Source: Planococcus sp. PAMC 21323 (GTDB lineage Bacteria > Bacillota > Bacilli > Bacillales_A > Planococcaceae). From it: a DNA stretch of 64,000 nucleotides. Shown in pieces: positions 1 to 8,211 of this stretch (positions are counted from its first letter, which is position 1; each line of letters opens with the position of its first letter). Under the pieces are notes generated by a model. That model was given only the letters and a program-made list of their open reading frames with translations. It was not told the DNA's origin and made no database searches. A program made the position numbers and the translations under genes. The stretch lies in assembly GCF_000785555.1 (NCBI RefSeq), contig NZ_CP009129.1, forward strand, positions 2,046,001-2,110,000. The letters are read 5' to 3'.

Positions 1-1
1 A

Positions 2-949
2 GTAACTGATGAAGCTGTTGCACAAGGCCGCAAAATTGCTGTTTTTGGTCGTAGTATGGATAATGCCATGACAATTGGTCGTGAGCTAGGCTATATTAAT
101 GCTCCTGAAGATGCATTTGTGGATACTCAAACGTTAAATCGTTTACCTGCAAACGAAGTGCTAATTCTTTGTACAGGTTCTCAAGGTGAACCGATGGCAG
201 CTCTTTCACGAATTGCTAGTGGTACACATCGTCAAATTCAAATTCAGCCAAACGATACGGTTGTCTTCTCGTCTTCTCCAATTCCGGGTAATACGAGCAG
301 CGTTAACCGCACGATTAATTTATTATTCCGCGCTGGAGCAGATGTTATTCACGGATCGCTTAACAACATCCATACATCTGGTCACGGTTCAGAACCTGAA
401 AACAAATTAATGTTGCGTTTAATCAAACCAAAATACTTTATGCCAATCCACGGTGAATTCCGCATGTTAAAAACACATGCTGGATTAGCTGTTGAATGTG
501 ACGTTCCTGTGGAAAACACATTTATCATGGAAAATGGTGAAGTACTTGCTTTAGGTCAAGACGAAGCTTCTATAGCAGGCCGCATCCCTTCTGGTGATGT
601 TTACATCGACGGTAGTGGTATCGGAGATATCGGCAATATCGTATTACGCGATCGCCGTGTTCTTTCTGAAGAAGGTTTAGTTATTGTAGTTGTAAGTGTT
701 GATATGGAAAAAAATAAAGTGGTTTCAGGTCCTGATATTATTTCACGTGGATTTGTTTATATGCGTGAGTCAGGTACAATGATTTACGAAGCACAACAAA
801 TGCTAAATCGCCATTTAAATAAAAAAATCCATAGCAAAAATACCGATTGGGCAGAATTGAAAAATGATATCTCAGATGTTCTTGGACCGTATTTATACGA
901 GAAAACAAAACGTCGTCCGATGATTTTGCCAGTCATCATGGAAGTTTAA
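2..949 (+). CDS. rnjA: Ribonuclease J1, C-terminal part (5' end outside window)
   Basis: The frame is open from base 2, so the gene enters from the left; 315 residues of a family of about 555 are present. RNase J1 is a metallo-beta-lactamase/beta-CASP nuclease with 5'-3' exonuclease and endonuclease activity in mRNA decay and rRNA maturation. The visible part starts within the beta-CASP domain (VFGRSM, then [16 protein letters not shown]). It continues through the RNA-metabolising motif ([21 protein letters not shown], which carries metal-binding histidine) and ends in the C-terminal dimerisation domain. The ending [15 protein letters not shown] is nearly that of B. subtilis RnjA. ktrC lies next to it in B. 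subtilis as here. The metal-binding HxHxDH motif must lie upstream of the window. Confidence 0.96.
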   Translation, partial: VTDEAVAQGRKIAVFGRSMDNAMTIGRELGYINAPEDAFVDTQTLNRLPANEVLILCTGSQGEPMAALSRIASGTHRQIQIQPNDTVVFSSSPIPGNTSSVNRTINLLFRAGADVIHGSLNNIHTSGHGSEPENKLMLRLIKPKYFMPIHGEFRMLKTHAGLAVECDVPVENTFIMENGEVLALGQDEASIAGRIPSGDVYIDGSGIGDIGNIVLRDRRVLSEEGLVIVVVSVDMEKNKVVSGPDIISRGFVYMRESGTMIYEAQQMLNRHLNKKIHSKNTDWAELKNDISDVLGPYLYEKTKRRPMILPVIMEV

Positions 950-970
950 TTTCAATTATTTCAGATAATC

Positions 971-1007
971 AAAAGGTGTATGGGAGTTACTTCCATACAC
1001 CTTTTTT
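971..1007 (+). terminator. Intrinsic terminator of rnjA
   Basis: A 13-bp inverted repeat (971-983 with 993-1005) is followed by a run of T. It lies 22 bases after the rnjA stop codon. Confidence 0.9.
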
Positions 1008-1014
1008 AATACAA

Positions 1015-1049
1015 AAAACCTGTAGAGGAATTTCTCCCCTACAGGTTTT
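1015..1049 (-). terminator. Intrinsic terminator of ktrC
   Basis: Arms 1015-1025 and 1039-1049 pair over 11 bp and give a T-rich tail on the minus strand, directly after the ktrC stop at 1051. With the rnjA hairpin it makes a back-to-back terminator pair between convergent genes. Confidence 0.85.
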
Positions 1050-1050
1050 A

Positions 1051-1710
1051 CTAGTTCATCATTTTTTTCTCAAAGCGGTTAATATCCGCATCCGATCCAA
1101 TAATGATCAAAATGTCTTCTTGTTCAATTTCCATATCTGCTTGCGGGGAAACAATAATGTCATCTCCCCTTTTGATCGCTACGATGTTAATCCCATAACG
1201 CGCTCGAATATCGAGGCCGATCAATGTATAACCAGCTAATTTCTGATTTGCTTTAATCTCCATAATCGAGTGCTCATCTGATAGCTCTAAATAATCGAGT
1301 ACGTTGTTCGACAGAATATTGTGAGCGATTCGTATACCCATATCACGTTCAGGATGAACGACTTTATCTGCGCCAATTTTACTTAACACTTTAGCATGAT
1401 AGTCATTTTGCGCTTTTACCGTAATTTTTTTTACACCGATTTCTTTTAACATCAAGGTGGTTAAAATACTAGCTTGAATATTTTCACCGATTGCCACAAT
1501 AACATGCTCAAAATTGCGAATTCCTAACGACTTTAATACTGACTCATCTGTGGTATCCGCCACTACGGCTTGCGTCGCGATAGACGAAAATTCATCCACT
1601 CGTTCAGAATCTTTATCAATTGCCATTACATCAGCATCTTGTTCAATTAACTCTCGTACAATACTGCCGCCAAAACGCCCAAGTCCAATGACTACAAATT
1701 CCTTTTTCAT
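1051..1710 (-). CDS. ktrC: Ktr-type K+ uptake regulatory subunit KtrC (RCK domain)
   Basis: Cytoplasmic gating ring subunit of a Ktr potassium transporter. The N-terminal RCK_N Rossmann domain has the nucleotide-binding glycine motif GLGRFGGS near residue 10, and acidic residues follow. The C-terminal RCK_C (TrkA_C) domain covers about residues 135-219; in this family it is the c-di-AMP site (established for KtrA/KtrC, not seen here). Similarity to B. subtilis KtrC is strong along its whole length, including DESVLKSLGIRNF and VKAQNDYHAKVLSKIGADK. I chose the ATG at 1710: the ribosome-binding site GGAGG (1717-1721) sits 6 bases before it but abuts the in-frame ATG at 1716. The membrane partner is probably the KtrD at 33188-34537. 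Confidence 0.93.
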   Translation of the reverse strand: MKKEFVVIGLGRFGGSIVRELIEQDADVMAIDKDSERVDEFSSIATQAVVADTTDESVLKSLGIRNFEHVIVAIGENIQASILTTLMLKEIGVKKITVKAQNDYHAKVLSKIGADKVVHPERDMGIRIAHNILSNNVLDYLELSDEHSIMEIKANQKLAGYTLIGLDIRARYGINIVAIKRGDDIIVSPQADMEIEQEDILIIIGSDADINRFEKKMMN

Positions 1711-1830
1711 ATCCATCCTCCAAATGTTCTAGTAGCTTTATTTTACCATATATCATCCATACTAATTCTTAGCTTGTCTTTTATTTGAAAATCTTTTATA
1801 AATGCGCACCATATAAATTATATAACTAAT

Positions 1831-1854
1831 AAAAAACCCCGCTTATCGGCGGGG
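1831..1854 (-). terminator. Terminator overlapping the end of the zinc-ribbon gene
   Basis: A GC-only 6-bp stem (1837-1842 with 1849-1854) is followed on the minus strand by six T. The stem lies inside the last codons and stop of the gene at 1843-2139. Confidence 0.75.
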
Positions 1855-2139
1855 ATCTAATGGGCGTTTCGGCCGGTTTTCACAGTATTCACAACTAATA
1901 TCGGTGCAAGGTTCTTCGCGCCATTCATTACAACTTGCGCAGTAACTTGCATCAAATTCATCATCAAACGTTAATGCATCTAAACAAGTATGACAATACG
2001 TGTGCACATCCATCCAGTTGATGAATCTTTTGTTAGCCACAAGATATAAACCTTGTTGGTCTTGCTTGTAATTCATGATTGATGGTTTTTGGATAACACG
2101 GTTTTTAGGATCAAGAAAGAAATTCATTTTTCCGTTCAC
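1843..2139 (-). CDS. Small cysteine-rich (zinc-ribbon-like) protein of unknown function
   Basis: A 98-residue protein that I do not recognise as a named family. The C-terminal half has two CxxC pairs (YCHTC, YCASC) followed by CTDISCEYC, a spacing typical of structural zinc sites. The N-terminal half contains FFLDPKNRV and no membrane segment. The longest frame begins with GTG at 2148, but that codon overlaps the AGGAG ribosome-binding site (2149-2153). The in-frame GTG at 2139, 6 bases from it, is preferred; an ATG at 2127 is another option. The gene is monocistronic with its own terminator. Role unknown; Zn or nucleic-acid binding is only inference from the cysteines. Confidence 0.72.
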   Translation of the reverse strand: MNGKMNFFLDPKNRVIQKPSIMNYKQDQQGLYLVANKRFINWMDVHTYCHTCLDALTFDDEFDASYCASCNEWREEPCTDISCEYCENRPKRPLDPRR

Positions 2140-2178
2140 ATATATCACTCCTAGAGTTTTGGTCGAGCTGTTTAGACT

Positions 2179-2206
2179 ATTTTATATGTTTACAATTTAA
2201 GTGAAA
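2179..2206 (-). promoter_or_regulatory. Candidate sigma-A promoter of the zinc-ribbon gene
   Basis: On the minus strand TTTCAC (2201-2206) and TAAAAT (2179-2184) are separated by 16 bases, about 40 bases before the start codon. The match is moderate. Confidence 0.4.
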
Positions 2207-2386
2207 AGTAGTTGTATGGCATGCTTTTAGCCATTGAAAGATCAAGTTTATCTTTTAATTTATTTACCTATCGTTATCTTATCATTAATATACTGTCTCG
2301 TTGAAATTTCACACTTTCTCTATGATAGTAAAAAATGATGGTAAATTGCAATAGATAACAATCCCTTATTGAAAATAATTTTTGGC

Positions 2387-2414
2387 TTGAAAATTATTAG
2401 TCGTTCCGTATAAT
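2387..2414 (+). promoter_or_regulatory. Sigma-A promoter of the polyamine operon
   Basis: TTGAAA (2387-2392) and a perfect TATAAT (2409-2414) with a 16-base spacer, 79 bases upstream of the regulator gene. Confidence 0.7.
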
Positions 2415-2458
2415 GGATATATGCTATTAGTAAACTAAAAGTATATTTTAACTAAACT

Positions 2459-2478
2459 TTCTATAATTTTTTATAGAA
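2459..2478. promoter_or_regulatory. Perfect inverted repeat, candidate operator of the XRE-cupin regulator
   Basis: Two 8-base arms (TTCTATAA, 2459-2466; TTATAGAA, 2471-2478) flank four T. The repeat ends just before the ribosome-binding site GAGGAG (2481-2486). Its symmetry suits a dimeric HTH repressor, and XRE-cupin regulators often control their own operon. Binding is inferred, not shown. Confidence 0.5.
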
Positions 2479-2493
2479 TCGAGGAGAATTCTG

Positions 2494-3033
2494 ATGAATA
2501 TCGGAACAAAAATCAAACGCCTTCGATTAAAAAATGGTTTAACACAAGAAGAGCTTGGAAAACGCACGGATTTGAGTAAAGGATTTATCTCTCAATTAGA
2601 ACGGGATATGAACTCCCCTTCTATCGAAACCTTTTTTTCTTTGCTAGAAGTGCTCGGAACTACGCCAAGGGAATTTTTTGCTGATGAGCAAAATGTAAAA
2701 GTTGTCTATTCTACGGTTGACCACACTGCTCATATTGATCCAATAGCTGGTTATGAAATTGAATGGTTAATCCCTACTTCTAACGAGAAAGAAATGGAAC
2801 CCGTTTTTTTAACCTTGCAATCACAAGGTTCATTTAAAGAATTTGAGCCTTCTTCCGCTGAAACTTTTATTTATGTTCTAGAAGGTCAAGTACGACTTCA
2901 AATTGGTGAACAAAGTTATACAGCAGCAACTGGGGATTCAATTTATTACGAAGCTTCTAATCATCATCAACTAATCAATGATTATGACGGTATCACGGAA
3001 ATGATTATTGTGACGACTCAATCTTATTTATAA
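2494..3033 (+). CDS. XRE-family regulator with C-terminal cupin domain
   Basis: A 179-residue cytoplasmic regulator. Residues 5-60 form the XRE helix-turn-helix (KIKRLRLKNGLTQEELGKRT, then LSKGFISQLERD). Residues 105-175 form a cupin_2 barrel (FIYVLEGQVRLQIGEQSY, AATGDSIYY, NHHQLIND) that probably senses a small ligand. The same architecture occurs in PuuR-type regulators of polyamine genes. It is the first gene of an operon with potABCD (15-base gap to potA), so polyamine-responsive control of uptake is likely. The start is fixed by GAGGAG at 2481-2486. Confidence 0.88.
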   Translation: MNIGTKIKRLRLKNGLTQEELGKRTDLSKGFISQLERDMNSPSIETFFSLLEVLGTTPREFFADEQNVKVVYSTVDHTAHIDPIAGYEIEWLIPTSNEKEMEPVFLTLQSQGSFKEFEPSSAETFIYVLEGQVRLQIGEQSYTAATGDSIYYEASNHHQLINDYDGITEMIIVTTQSYL

Positions 3034-3048
3034 TTCAGGAGGGATTTT

Positions 3049-4155
3049 ATGACAGATGTACCCATCATTCGGTTTGAAAATGTTACACAAACATATGAAG
3101 GAGCAGGCAATGTTTTAAACAATGTCAGCTTTAGACTTGAAAAAGGTAAATTTTATACTTTATTAGGCCCATCAGGTTGCGGAAAAACAACGATTTTGCG
3201 TTTAATTGCTGGATTTTCTACCCCTACTAAAGGTGATATTTACATTGAAGGAAAAAAAGTGAATAGCATTCCTGCTAACCAGCGACAAGTTAACACTGTA
3301 TTTCAAGATTATGCACTTTTTCCTCATTTAAATGTCTTTGAAAATATTGCATTCGGCTTACGCATTAAAAAAGTAAAAGCAGTTGAAATTGAGCGACGTG
3401 TAAAAGAAGCACTTGCATTTGTAAATTTGCAAGGCTATGAAAAACGTGAAATTTCTGAGATGTCTGGTGGACAACGACAGCGTGTTGCAATCGCACGAGC
3501 GATCATCAATGATCCTGAAGTTATTTTATTGGATGAACCATTGTCCGCTCTTGATTTAAAGCTCAGAACAGAAATGCAATATGAATTGCGGGAACTTCAG
3601 CAACGTCTCGGTAAAACATTTGTTTTTGTTACGCACGATCAAGAAGAAGCTCTCGCAATGTCAGATGAAATTTTTGTCATGAATGCTGGACAAATTCAAC
3701 AAAGTGGGACGCCGATGGATATTTACGATGAACCAATCAACCGCTTTGTAGCAGATTTTATTGGAGAATCGAATATTGTTAGCGGACAAATGATTGCAGA
3801 TTATCAAGTACGTTTTGCAAATAAAGATTTTGAATGCGTTGATGCTGGATTAACTCCTAACGAACAAGTAGAAATTGTGATTCGCCCAGAAGATTTGGAA
3901 ATCACGGCTAAAGGTGCTGGTCAGATGACTGTTACCGTAGATACTCAATTGTTTAGAGGTGTACATTTTGAAATTTCCACAATCGATGAAGTTGGCAATG
4001 AATGGCTTGTTCATTCGACAAAAAAAGTTGAAGTTGGCTCTCAAATCGGATTAGACTTCTCTCCTGAAGCCATTCACGTCATGCGATTGAATGAATCAGA
4101 AGAAGCCTTTGACGCACGTTTGGAGTCCTATGGAGCGACCGTCCATGAAAGATAA
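3049..4155 (+). CDS. potA: Spermidine/putrescine ABC transporter ATP-binding protein
   Basis: The 368-residue ATPase of the polyamine importer. It shows Walker [10 protein letters not shown] (about residues 38-46), the Q-loop in [13 protein letters not shown], the ABC signature [14 protein letters not shown], Walker [13 protein letters not shown] and the switch histidine in [17 protein letters not shown]-terminal TOBE domain (about residues 280-350) is typical of PotA. A strong ribosome-binding site (AGGAGG) precedes the ATG. The end overlaps the start of potB, which implies coupled translation. Confidence 0.95.
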   Translation: MTDVPIIRFENVTQTYEGAGNVLNNVSFRLEKGKFYTLLGPSGCGKTTILRLIAGFSTPTKGDIYIEGKKVNSIPANQRQVNTVFQDYALFPHLNVFENIAFGLRIKKVKAVEIERRVKEALAFVNLQGYEKREISEMSGGQRQRVAIARAIINDPEVILLDEPLSALDLKLRTEMQYELRELQQRLGKTFVFVTHDQEEALAMSDEIFVMNAGQIQQSGTPMDIYDEPINRFVADFIGESNIVSGQMIADYQVRFANKDFECVDAGLTPNEQVEIVIRPEDLEITAKGAGQMTVTVDTQLFRGVHFEISTIDEVGNEWLVHSTKKVEVGSQIGLDFSPEAIHVMRLNESEEAFDARLESYGATVHER

Positions 4156-4969
4156 CCCATCGCGTCCGTTATATCTTGTTCCTTATTATTTATGGATTGC
4201 TTTATTTGTAATCGCACCCATAGCGTTGATATTTTATTTTTCTTTTCTGGATTTAACAGGAACTTTCACGCTTGAAAACTATAAAAACTTTTTCTCTTCT
4301 GTTTATTTACGCATGACGTTCAGTTCTTTCTGGTACGCATTTTTGATTACGTTAATTACGGTCATCATTGCTTATCCAACAGCTTATTGGTTAACAAAAA
4401 CTAAACATAAGCAGCTATGGTTATTGTTAATCATTATTCCGTCGTGGATAAATCTATTGTTGAAAGCTTATGCGTTTATCGGGATATTCGGCTTATATGG
4501 TCCGGCTAATAAGCTATTGCAAACTTTGGGAACTGGTCCTTGGCAAATTTTGTTTACTGATTTTAGCTTTATTTTTGTTGCGGTTTATATTTTCATCCCA
4601 TTTATGGTATTGCCGATTTTCAATTCGCTAGACAAAATCAGCCCGGCATTAATCGATGCATCCCGTGATTTAGGTGCTTCTTCATTTACTACATTTAGAC
4701 GCGTGATTTTCCCGTTAGCGATTAACGGCGTTAAATCTGGGGTACAAGCTGTCTTTATCCCTGCCCTATCACTTTTTGTTATTACGCGTTTGATCGCGGG
4801 AAACAAAGTTATTACACTCGGAACGGCTATTGAACAGCAATTTCTTGTTACACAAAACTGGGGCATGGGCTCTACCATCGCTGTCTTTTTGATTTTGTTT
4901 ATGATTATCATCATGATGCTAACAGGTCAGAAAGAAAAAGGAGGCTCACCTAATGGCAAAACTAAATAA
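4145..4969 (+). CDS. potB: Spermidine/putrescine ABC transporter permease PotB
   Basis: A 274-residue inner-membrane permease with six predicted transmembrane segments and the binding-protein-dependent EAA loop ([21 protein letters not shown], about residues 165-185). The open frame extends up to 4091 inside potA. I use the ATG at 4145 because GGAG at 4132-4135 is 9 bases away and the protein then begins shortly before the first membrane helix; the ATG at 4130 is a possible alternative. It overlaps potA by 11 bases and potC by 17. Confidence 0.93.
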   Translation: MKDNPSRPLYLVPYYLWIALFVIAPIALIFYFSFLDLTGTFTLENYKNFFSSVYLRMTFSSFWYAFLITLITVIIAYPTAYWLTKTKHKQLWLLLIIIPSWINLLLKAYAFIGIFGLYGPANKLLQTLGTGPWQILFTDFSFIFVAVYIFIPFMVLPIFNSLDKISPALIDASRDLGASSFTTFRRVIFPLAINGVKSGVQAVFIPALSLFVITRLIAGNKVITLGTAIEQQFLVTQNWGMGSTIAVFLILFMIIIMMLTGQKEKGGSPNGKTK

Positions 4970-5759
4970 GCCCGCTAAAATATACTTGGCACTTGTCTTT
5001 GCCATTTTGTATGCGCCGATTTTCTATTTGGTTTTTTACTCGTTTAATAGCGGTGGAACCATGTCTAGCTTTGAAGGTTTTACATTGGAACATTACGGTG
5101 CTGTCTTTAACGACACACGCTTATTAATTATTTTAATGAATACCGTCATTATTGCGTTATTGTCGTCTCTGTTTTCAACGGCTATTGGTGTATTAGGTGC
5201 TATCGGCATTGTATTTTTGAGAAATCATAAAACACGCAATGCAGTTTTATCCCTAAATACGATTTTGATTGTAAGCCCTGATGTAATCATCGGTGCATCA
5301 TTTCTTATCTTGTTCACGATGATTGGTATTAAGCTTGGCTTTGCATCTGTCTTAATTTCTCATATTGCTTTTAGTATTCCGATTGTGGTTATTATGGTGT
5401 TGCCAAAGTTGCAAGAAATGAGTACGTCATTAATTGATGCGGCAACTGACTTAGGTGCATCTAAACGTGATATTTTGACCCGTGTCATTATTCCGTATAT
5501 CAAGCCGGGTATATTCGCAGGATTTTTTCTTGCGTTAACTTACTCTTTAGATGATTTTGCAGTAACGTTCTTTGTTACTGGTAATGGATTTTCGACTTTA
5601 TCGATTGAAATATATTCAATGGCACGAGCTGGCATTACGTTAACCATTAATGCGCTTTCCGCTTTAATATTCGTTGTCACACTTGGATTGGTTCTTGGTT
5701 ATTATTTCTTTACGCAACGCGCGGGTCAATCCCCTGGAACAGGAGGTGCTAAGCTATGA
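4953..5759 (+). CDS. potC: Spermidine/putrescine ABC transporter permease PotC
   Basis: The 268-residue second permease, again with six predicted membrane helices. Its EAA-loop sequence is LIDAATDLGASKRDILTRV (about residues 158-176). A GGAGG ribosome-binding site lies within the end of potB. The PotB/PotC heterodimer forms the channel energised by PotA. The stop codon overlaps the potD start (ATGA). Confidence 0.94.
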   Translation: MAKLNKPAKIYLALVFAILYAPIFYLVFYSFNSGGTMSSFEGFTLEHYGAVFNDTRLLIILMNTVIIALLSSLFSTAIGVLGAIGIVFLRNHKTRNAVLSLNTILIVSPDVIIGASFLILFTMIGIKLGFASVLISHIAFSIPIVVIMVLPKLQEMSTSLIDAATDLGASKRDILTRVIIPYIKPGIFAGFFLALTYSLDDFAVTFFVTGNGFSTLSIEIYSMARAGITLTINALSALIFVVTLGLVLGYYFFTQRAGQSPGTGGAKL

Positions 5760-6832
5760 AAGAAATCACTAGAGCAGCAATCGCCATACTCCTGATATCA
5801 GGCATATTAGTGTATGTTGTCAACGTCCTTGAAAAAAGTTCAACAACTTTTGGCGGCGGCACTATTTCCGTTTACAACTGGGGCGAATATATTGATCCTG
5901 AACTAATCGACCAATTTGAAAACGAAACCAATATTTCAGTCGTATATGAAACATTCGATTCAAACGAATCGATGATGACTAAAATTGAGCAAGGCGGGAC
6001 GACTTACGATGTGGCGATGCCTTCTGAATATGCCATTGAAAAAATGAAAGTAAACAATCTATTGCATCCGATTGATCATTCACTCATACCAAATTTAACA
6101 AATATCGATCCTTATTTTCTCGATCTTCCTTTCGATCCTGGCAATGAATACTCAATTCCATATTTCTGGGGAACTGTTGGAATCGCCTTCAATCCCACTT
6201 TACTTGAAGGTCAAACTTTTGAAAGTTGGGATGATTTATGGAATCCTTCACTAAATCAGGAGGTTATTCTTGTCGATAGTGCACGTGAAATTATTGGTCT
6301 TGGCTTAAATAGTCTTGGTTATTCATTAAACTCTACAAATATGGTAGAGCTGCGAGAAGCGACAGATAAACTAAAAACAATGGGACCAAATGTTAAAGCC
6401 ATTATCGGTGATGAAATTGTTGAAATGATGCGTCGTGAGGAAGCTGCAGTTGCAGTTACTTGGTCTGGGCAAGCAGCAGATATGATGTGGATCAATGAAG
6501 ATATCGACTATTCTGTGCCTAAAGAAGGCTCAAACTTATGGTTCGATAATATGATTATTCCTAAAACAGCTAGAAATATCGAAGGTGCCCATGCTTTTAT
6601 TAATTTTATGTTAGATCCTGAAGTTGCGGCTCAAAATGCGGATTATGTAGGTTACTCTACACCTAACGAAAAAGCTATCGAATTAATGGATCCTGAAGTG
6701 ACTGAAGACGAGCGTTTTTATCCACCAGTAGAACTCCGAGAGCGTTTAGAAGTGTATGAAAATTTAGGCCTTGAAATGCTGGGGACTTATAACGAGTTGT
6801 TTTTAGAATTTAAAATGGATATGGACAACTGA
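5756..6832 (+). CDS. potD: Spermidine/putrescine-binding protein PotD
   Basis: The 358-residue periplasmic-binding-protein-like substrate receptor of the importer. The SBP fold starts at ISVYNWGEYIDPELIDQFE, the classical PotD/PotF N-terminal motif. VTWSGQAADMMW and DNMIIPKTARN follow. The N-terminus is a hydrophobic helix (about residues 8-25) with no lipobox cysteine, unlike most Gram-positive PotD lipoproteins. The protein is therefore probably held by an uncleaved signal anchor, or cleaved and released. It is the last gene of the operon and is followed by a terminator. Confidence 0.93.
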   Translation: MKEITRAAIAILLISGILVYVVNVLEKSSTTFGGGTISVYNWGEYIDPELIDQFENETNISVVYETFDSNESMMTKIEQGGTTYDVAMPSEYAIEKMKVNNLLHPIDHSLIPNLTNIDPYFLDLPFDPGNEYSIPYFWGTVGIAFNPTLLEGQTFESWDDLWNPSLNQEVILVDSAREIIGLGLNSLGYSLNSTNMVELREATDKLKTMGPNVKAIIGDEIVEMMRREEAAVAVTWSGQAADMMWINEDIDYSVPKEGSNLWFDNMIIPKTARNIEGAHAFINFMLDPEVAAQNADYVGYSTPNEKAIELMDPEVTEDERFYPPVELRERLEVYENLGLEMLGTYNELFLEFKMDMDN

Positions 6833-6862
6833 CAGGTAGAACGTTTGCCTGTTTTTTTTTTT
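6832..6862 (+). terminator. Terminator of the polyamine operon
   Basis: A 9-bp stem including G-U pairs (6832-6840 with 6844-6852) with a three-base loop, followed by a run of T, starting at the potD stop codon. Confidence 0.85.
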
Positions 6863-6871
6863 TGTTTTAAG

Positions 6872-6893
6872 GTATAGTATGTAGATTCTATAC
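6872..6893. promoter_or_regulatory. Inverted repeat upstream of the MFS gene
   Basis: GTATAG (6872-6877) and CTATAC (6888-6893) with a 10-base centre, 45 bases before the MFS start. Efflux genes are often under local repressors, but no regulator gene is adjacent. Operator function is a guess. Confidence 0.3.
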
Positions 6894-6938
6894 ACTAAAA
6901 TTTAGTGAAGCGAAATAATTACGAAAGAAGGTCTCCGA

Positions 6939-8129
6939 ATGGCCATTAGATCAAATAAATTTGCTCTTTATGTGTTGATGTTCAATATGTTCATTGCGAT
7001 GAGTGGGATTGGGTTAATCATACCGATTATGCCTGCCTATTTAGATACATTTGGAGTTGCTGGTCAAGCTCTTGGCACCTTAATTGCCACATTTGCCTTA
7101 GCTCAATTCTTATTTTCTCCTCTTTCCGGTAAGCTTTCAGATAAACATGGACGAAAAAAATTAATCATTTTCGGTTTAATTGTTTTCGGTTTATCACAAC
7201 TAGCATTCGGATTAGCTTCTCATCTATGGATACTCTACGTTGCTCGTTTTTTTAGTGGCATAGGTGCCGCTTTCTTAATCCCTCCTATGATGGCATTTGT
7301 TGCAGACATCACAACTTATGAAGAACGAGGTAAAGGCATGGGTCTTCTTGGTGCATCGATGTCTTTGGGCTTTATGATTGGACCGGGGATCGGTGGATTT
7401 TTAGCTGGAGTTAGCATTCAGTTTCCATTTTACGTTGCCACTGCTGTGGCATTGATTGCTGCTTTTATCTCGTTTGCAGTGCTTCCAAATGTAGCACCCA
7501 CTATTCAAGCAGCCAACCAGAAGTCTGAAAATTTGCTTCAACAGATGAAAAGATCTACTTACACACCATACTTCGTCATGTTATTGGTTATGTTCATCTT
7601 TGCTTTTGGTTTATCGAACTTCCAATCGACAATCGCTTTGTATGCTGATAAGAAATTCGGTTTTACACCAAAAGAAATTGCTGTATTAATCACAGTTGGT
7701 GGATTTGTCGGAGTTGTTGTTCAAACTTTTGTCATCGACAAACTCTTCAAGCGTTTTGGCGAGATGAAAGTGATTCTTGTCAATCTACTAATCTCTGCTG
7801 CTGGGATGATCGGTATTTTGTTTGTCAGTTCTTTCTGGGCCATTCTCTTAGTCTCAGCCGTGTTTTTCACAGCTGCATCCTTATTACGTCCCGCGATCAA
7901 TACGCTAATCTCGAAATTGGCAGGCGATGAACAAGGTTTTGCAGCTGGTATGAATAATGCCTATATGAGTCTTGGGAATATGATTGGTCCAGCACTTGCA
8001 GGGATTCTTTTCGATATCGATATGAGTTATCCTTATATTTTAGGAACAGCTATTTTAATCGTCTGTTTCTTTATCGCTAATACATGGTCTATGAGAAAAC
8101 AACAACTTCTTGCTACAAGCAGAAGTTAA
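6939..8129 (+). CDS. MFS drug/metabolite exporter (DHA1, Bmr/NorA-like)
   Basis: A 396-residue proton-coupled transporter with 12 predicted membrane helices. Motif A is GKLSDKHGRKK (about residues 65-75) and the antiporter motif C is MIGPGIGGFLAG (about residues 147-158). These place it in the drug:H+ antiporter-1 family with Bmr and NorA. The substrate cannot be read from the sequence. AGAAGG precedes the ATG by 8 bases. It is monocistronic between two terminators. Confidence 0.88.
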   Translation: MAIRSNKFALYVLMFNMFIAMSGIGLIIPIMPAYLDTFGVAGQALGTLIATFALAQFLFSPLSGKLSDKHGRKKLIIFGLIVFGLSQLAFGLASHLWILYVARFFSGIGAAFLIPPMMAFVADITTYEERGKGMGLLGASMSLGFMIGPGIGGFLAGVSIQFPFYVATAVALIAAFISFAVLPNVAPTIQAANQKSENLLQQMKRSTYTPYFVMLLVMFIFAFGLSNFQSTIALYADKKFGFTPKEIAVLITVGGFVGVVVQTFVIDKLFKRFGEMKVILVNLLISAAGMIGILFVSSFWAILLVSAVFFTAASLLRPAINTLISKLAGDEQGFAAGMNNAYMSLGNMIGPALAGILFDIDMSYPYILGTAILIVCFFIANTWSMRKQQLLATSRS

Positions 8130-8139
8130 AGATTAGACA

Positions 8140-8181
8140 AAAAAGTAGCTCCGACCTCGTTGGTCTGGGCTACTTTTTTTG
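8140..8181. terminator. Bidirectional terminator between convergent operons
   Basis: The outer stem (8140-8150 with 8170-8181, A-run then T-run) encloses an inner GC-rich stem. It can end both the MFS transcript and the eight-gene minus-strand operon. Confidence 0.88.
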
Positions 8182-8211
8182 TAGAAATAAAATGTCTGAA
8201 ATTAATGAAAT

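Larger units (their letters stand above)
2150..2493. other. Intergenic region between divergent genes
   Basis: No open frame with a ribosome-binding site is visible. The region holds a candidate minus-strand promoter (2179-2206), a good plus-strand promoter (2387-2414) and an inverted repeat (2459-2478). The AT-rich stretch between about 2207 and 2386 shows nothing further that I can support. Confidence 0.6.

Noticed and set aside
976-1239. 87-codon plus-strand frame after rnjA
   Set aside because: It begins within the rnjA terminator and is antisense to ktrC; no ribosome-binding site.
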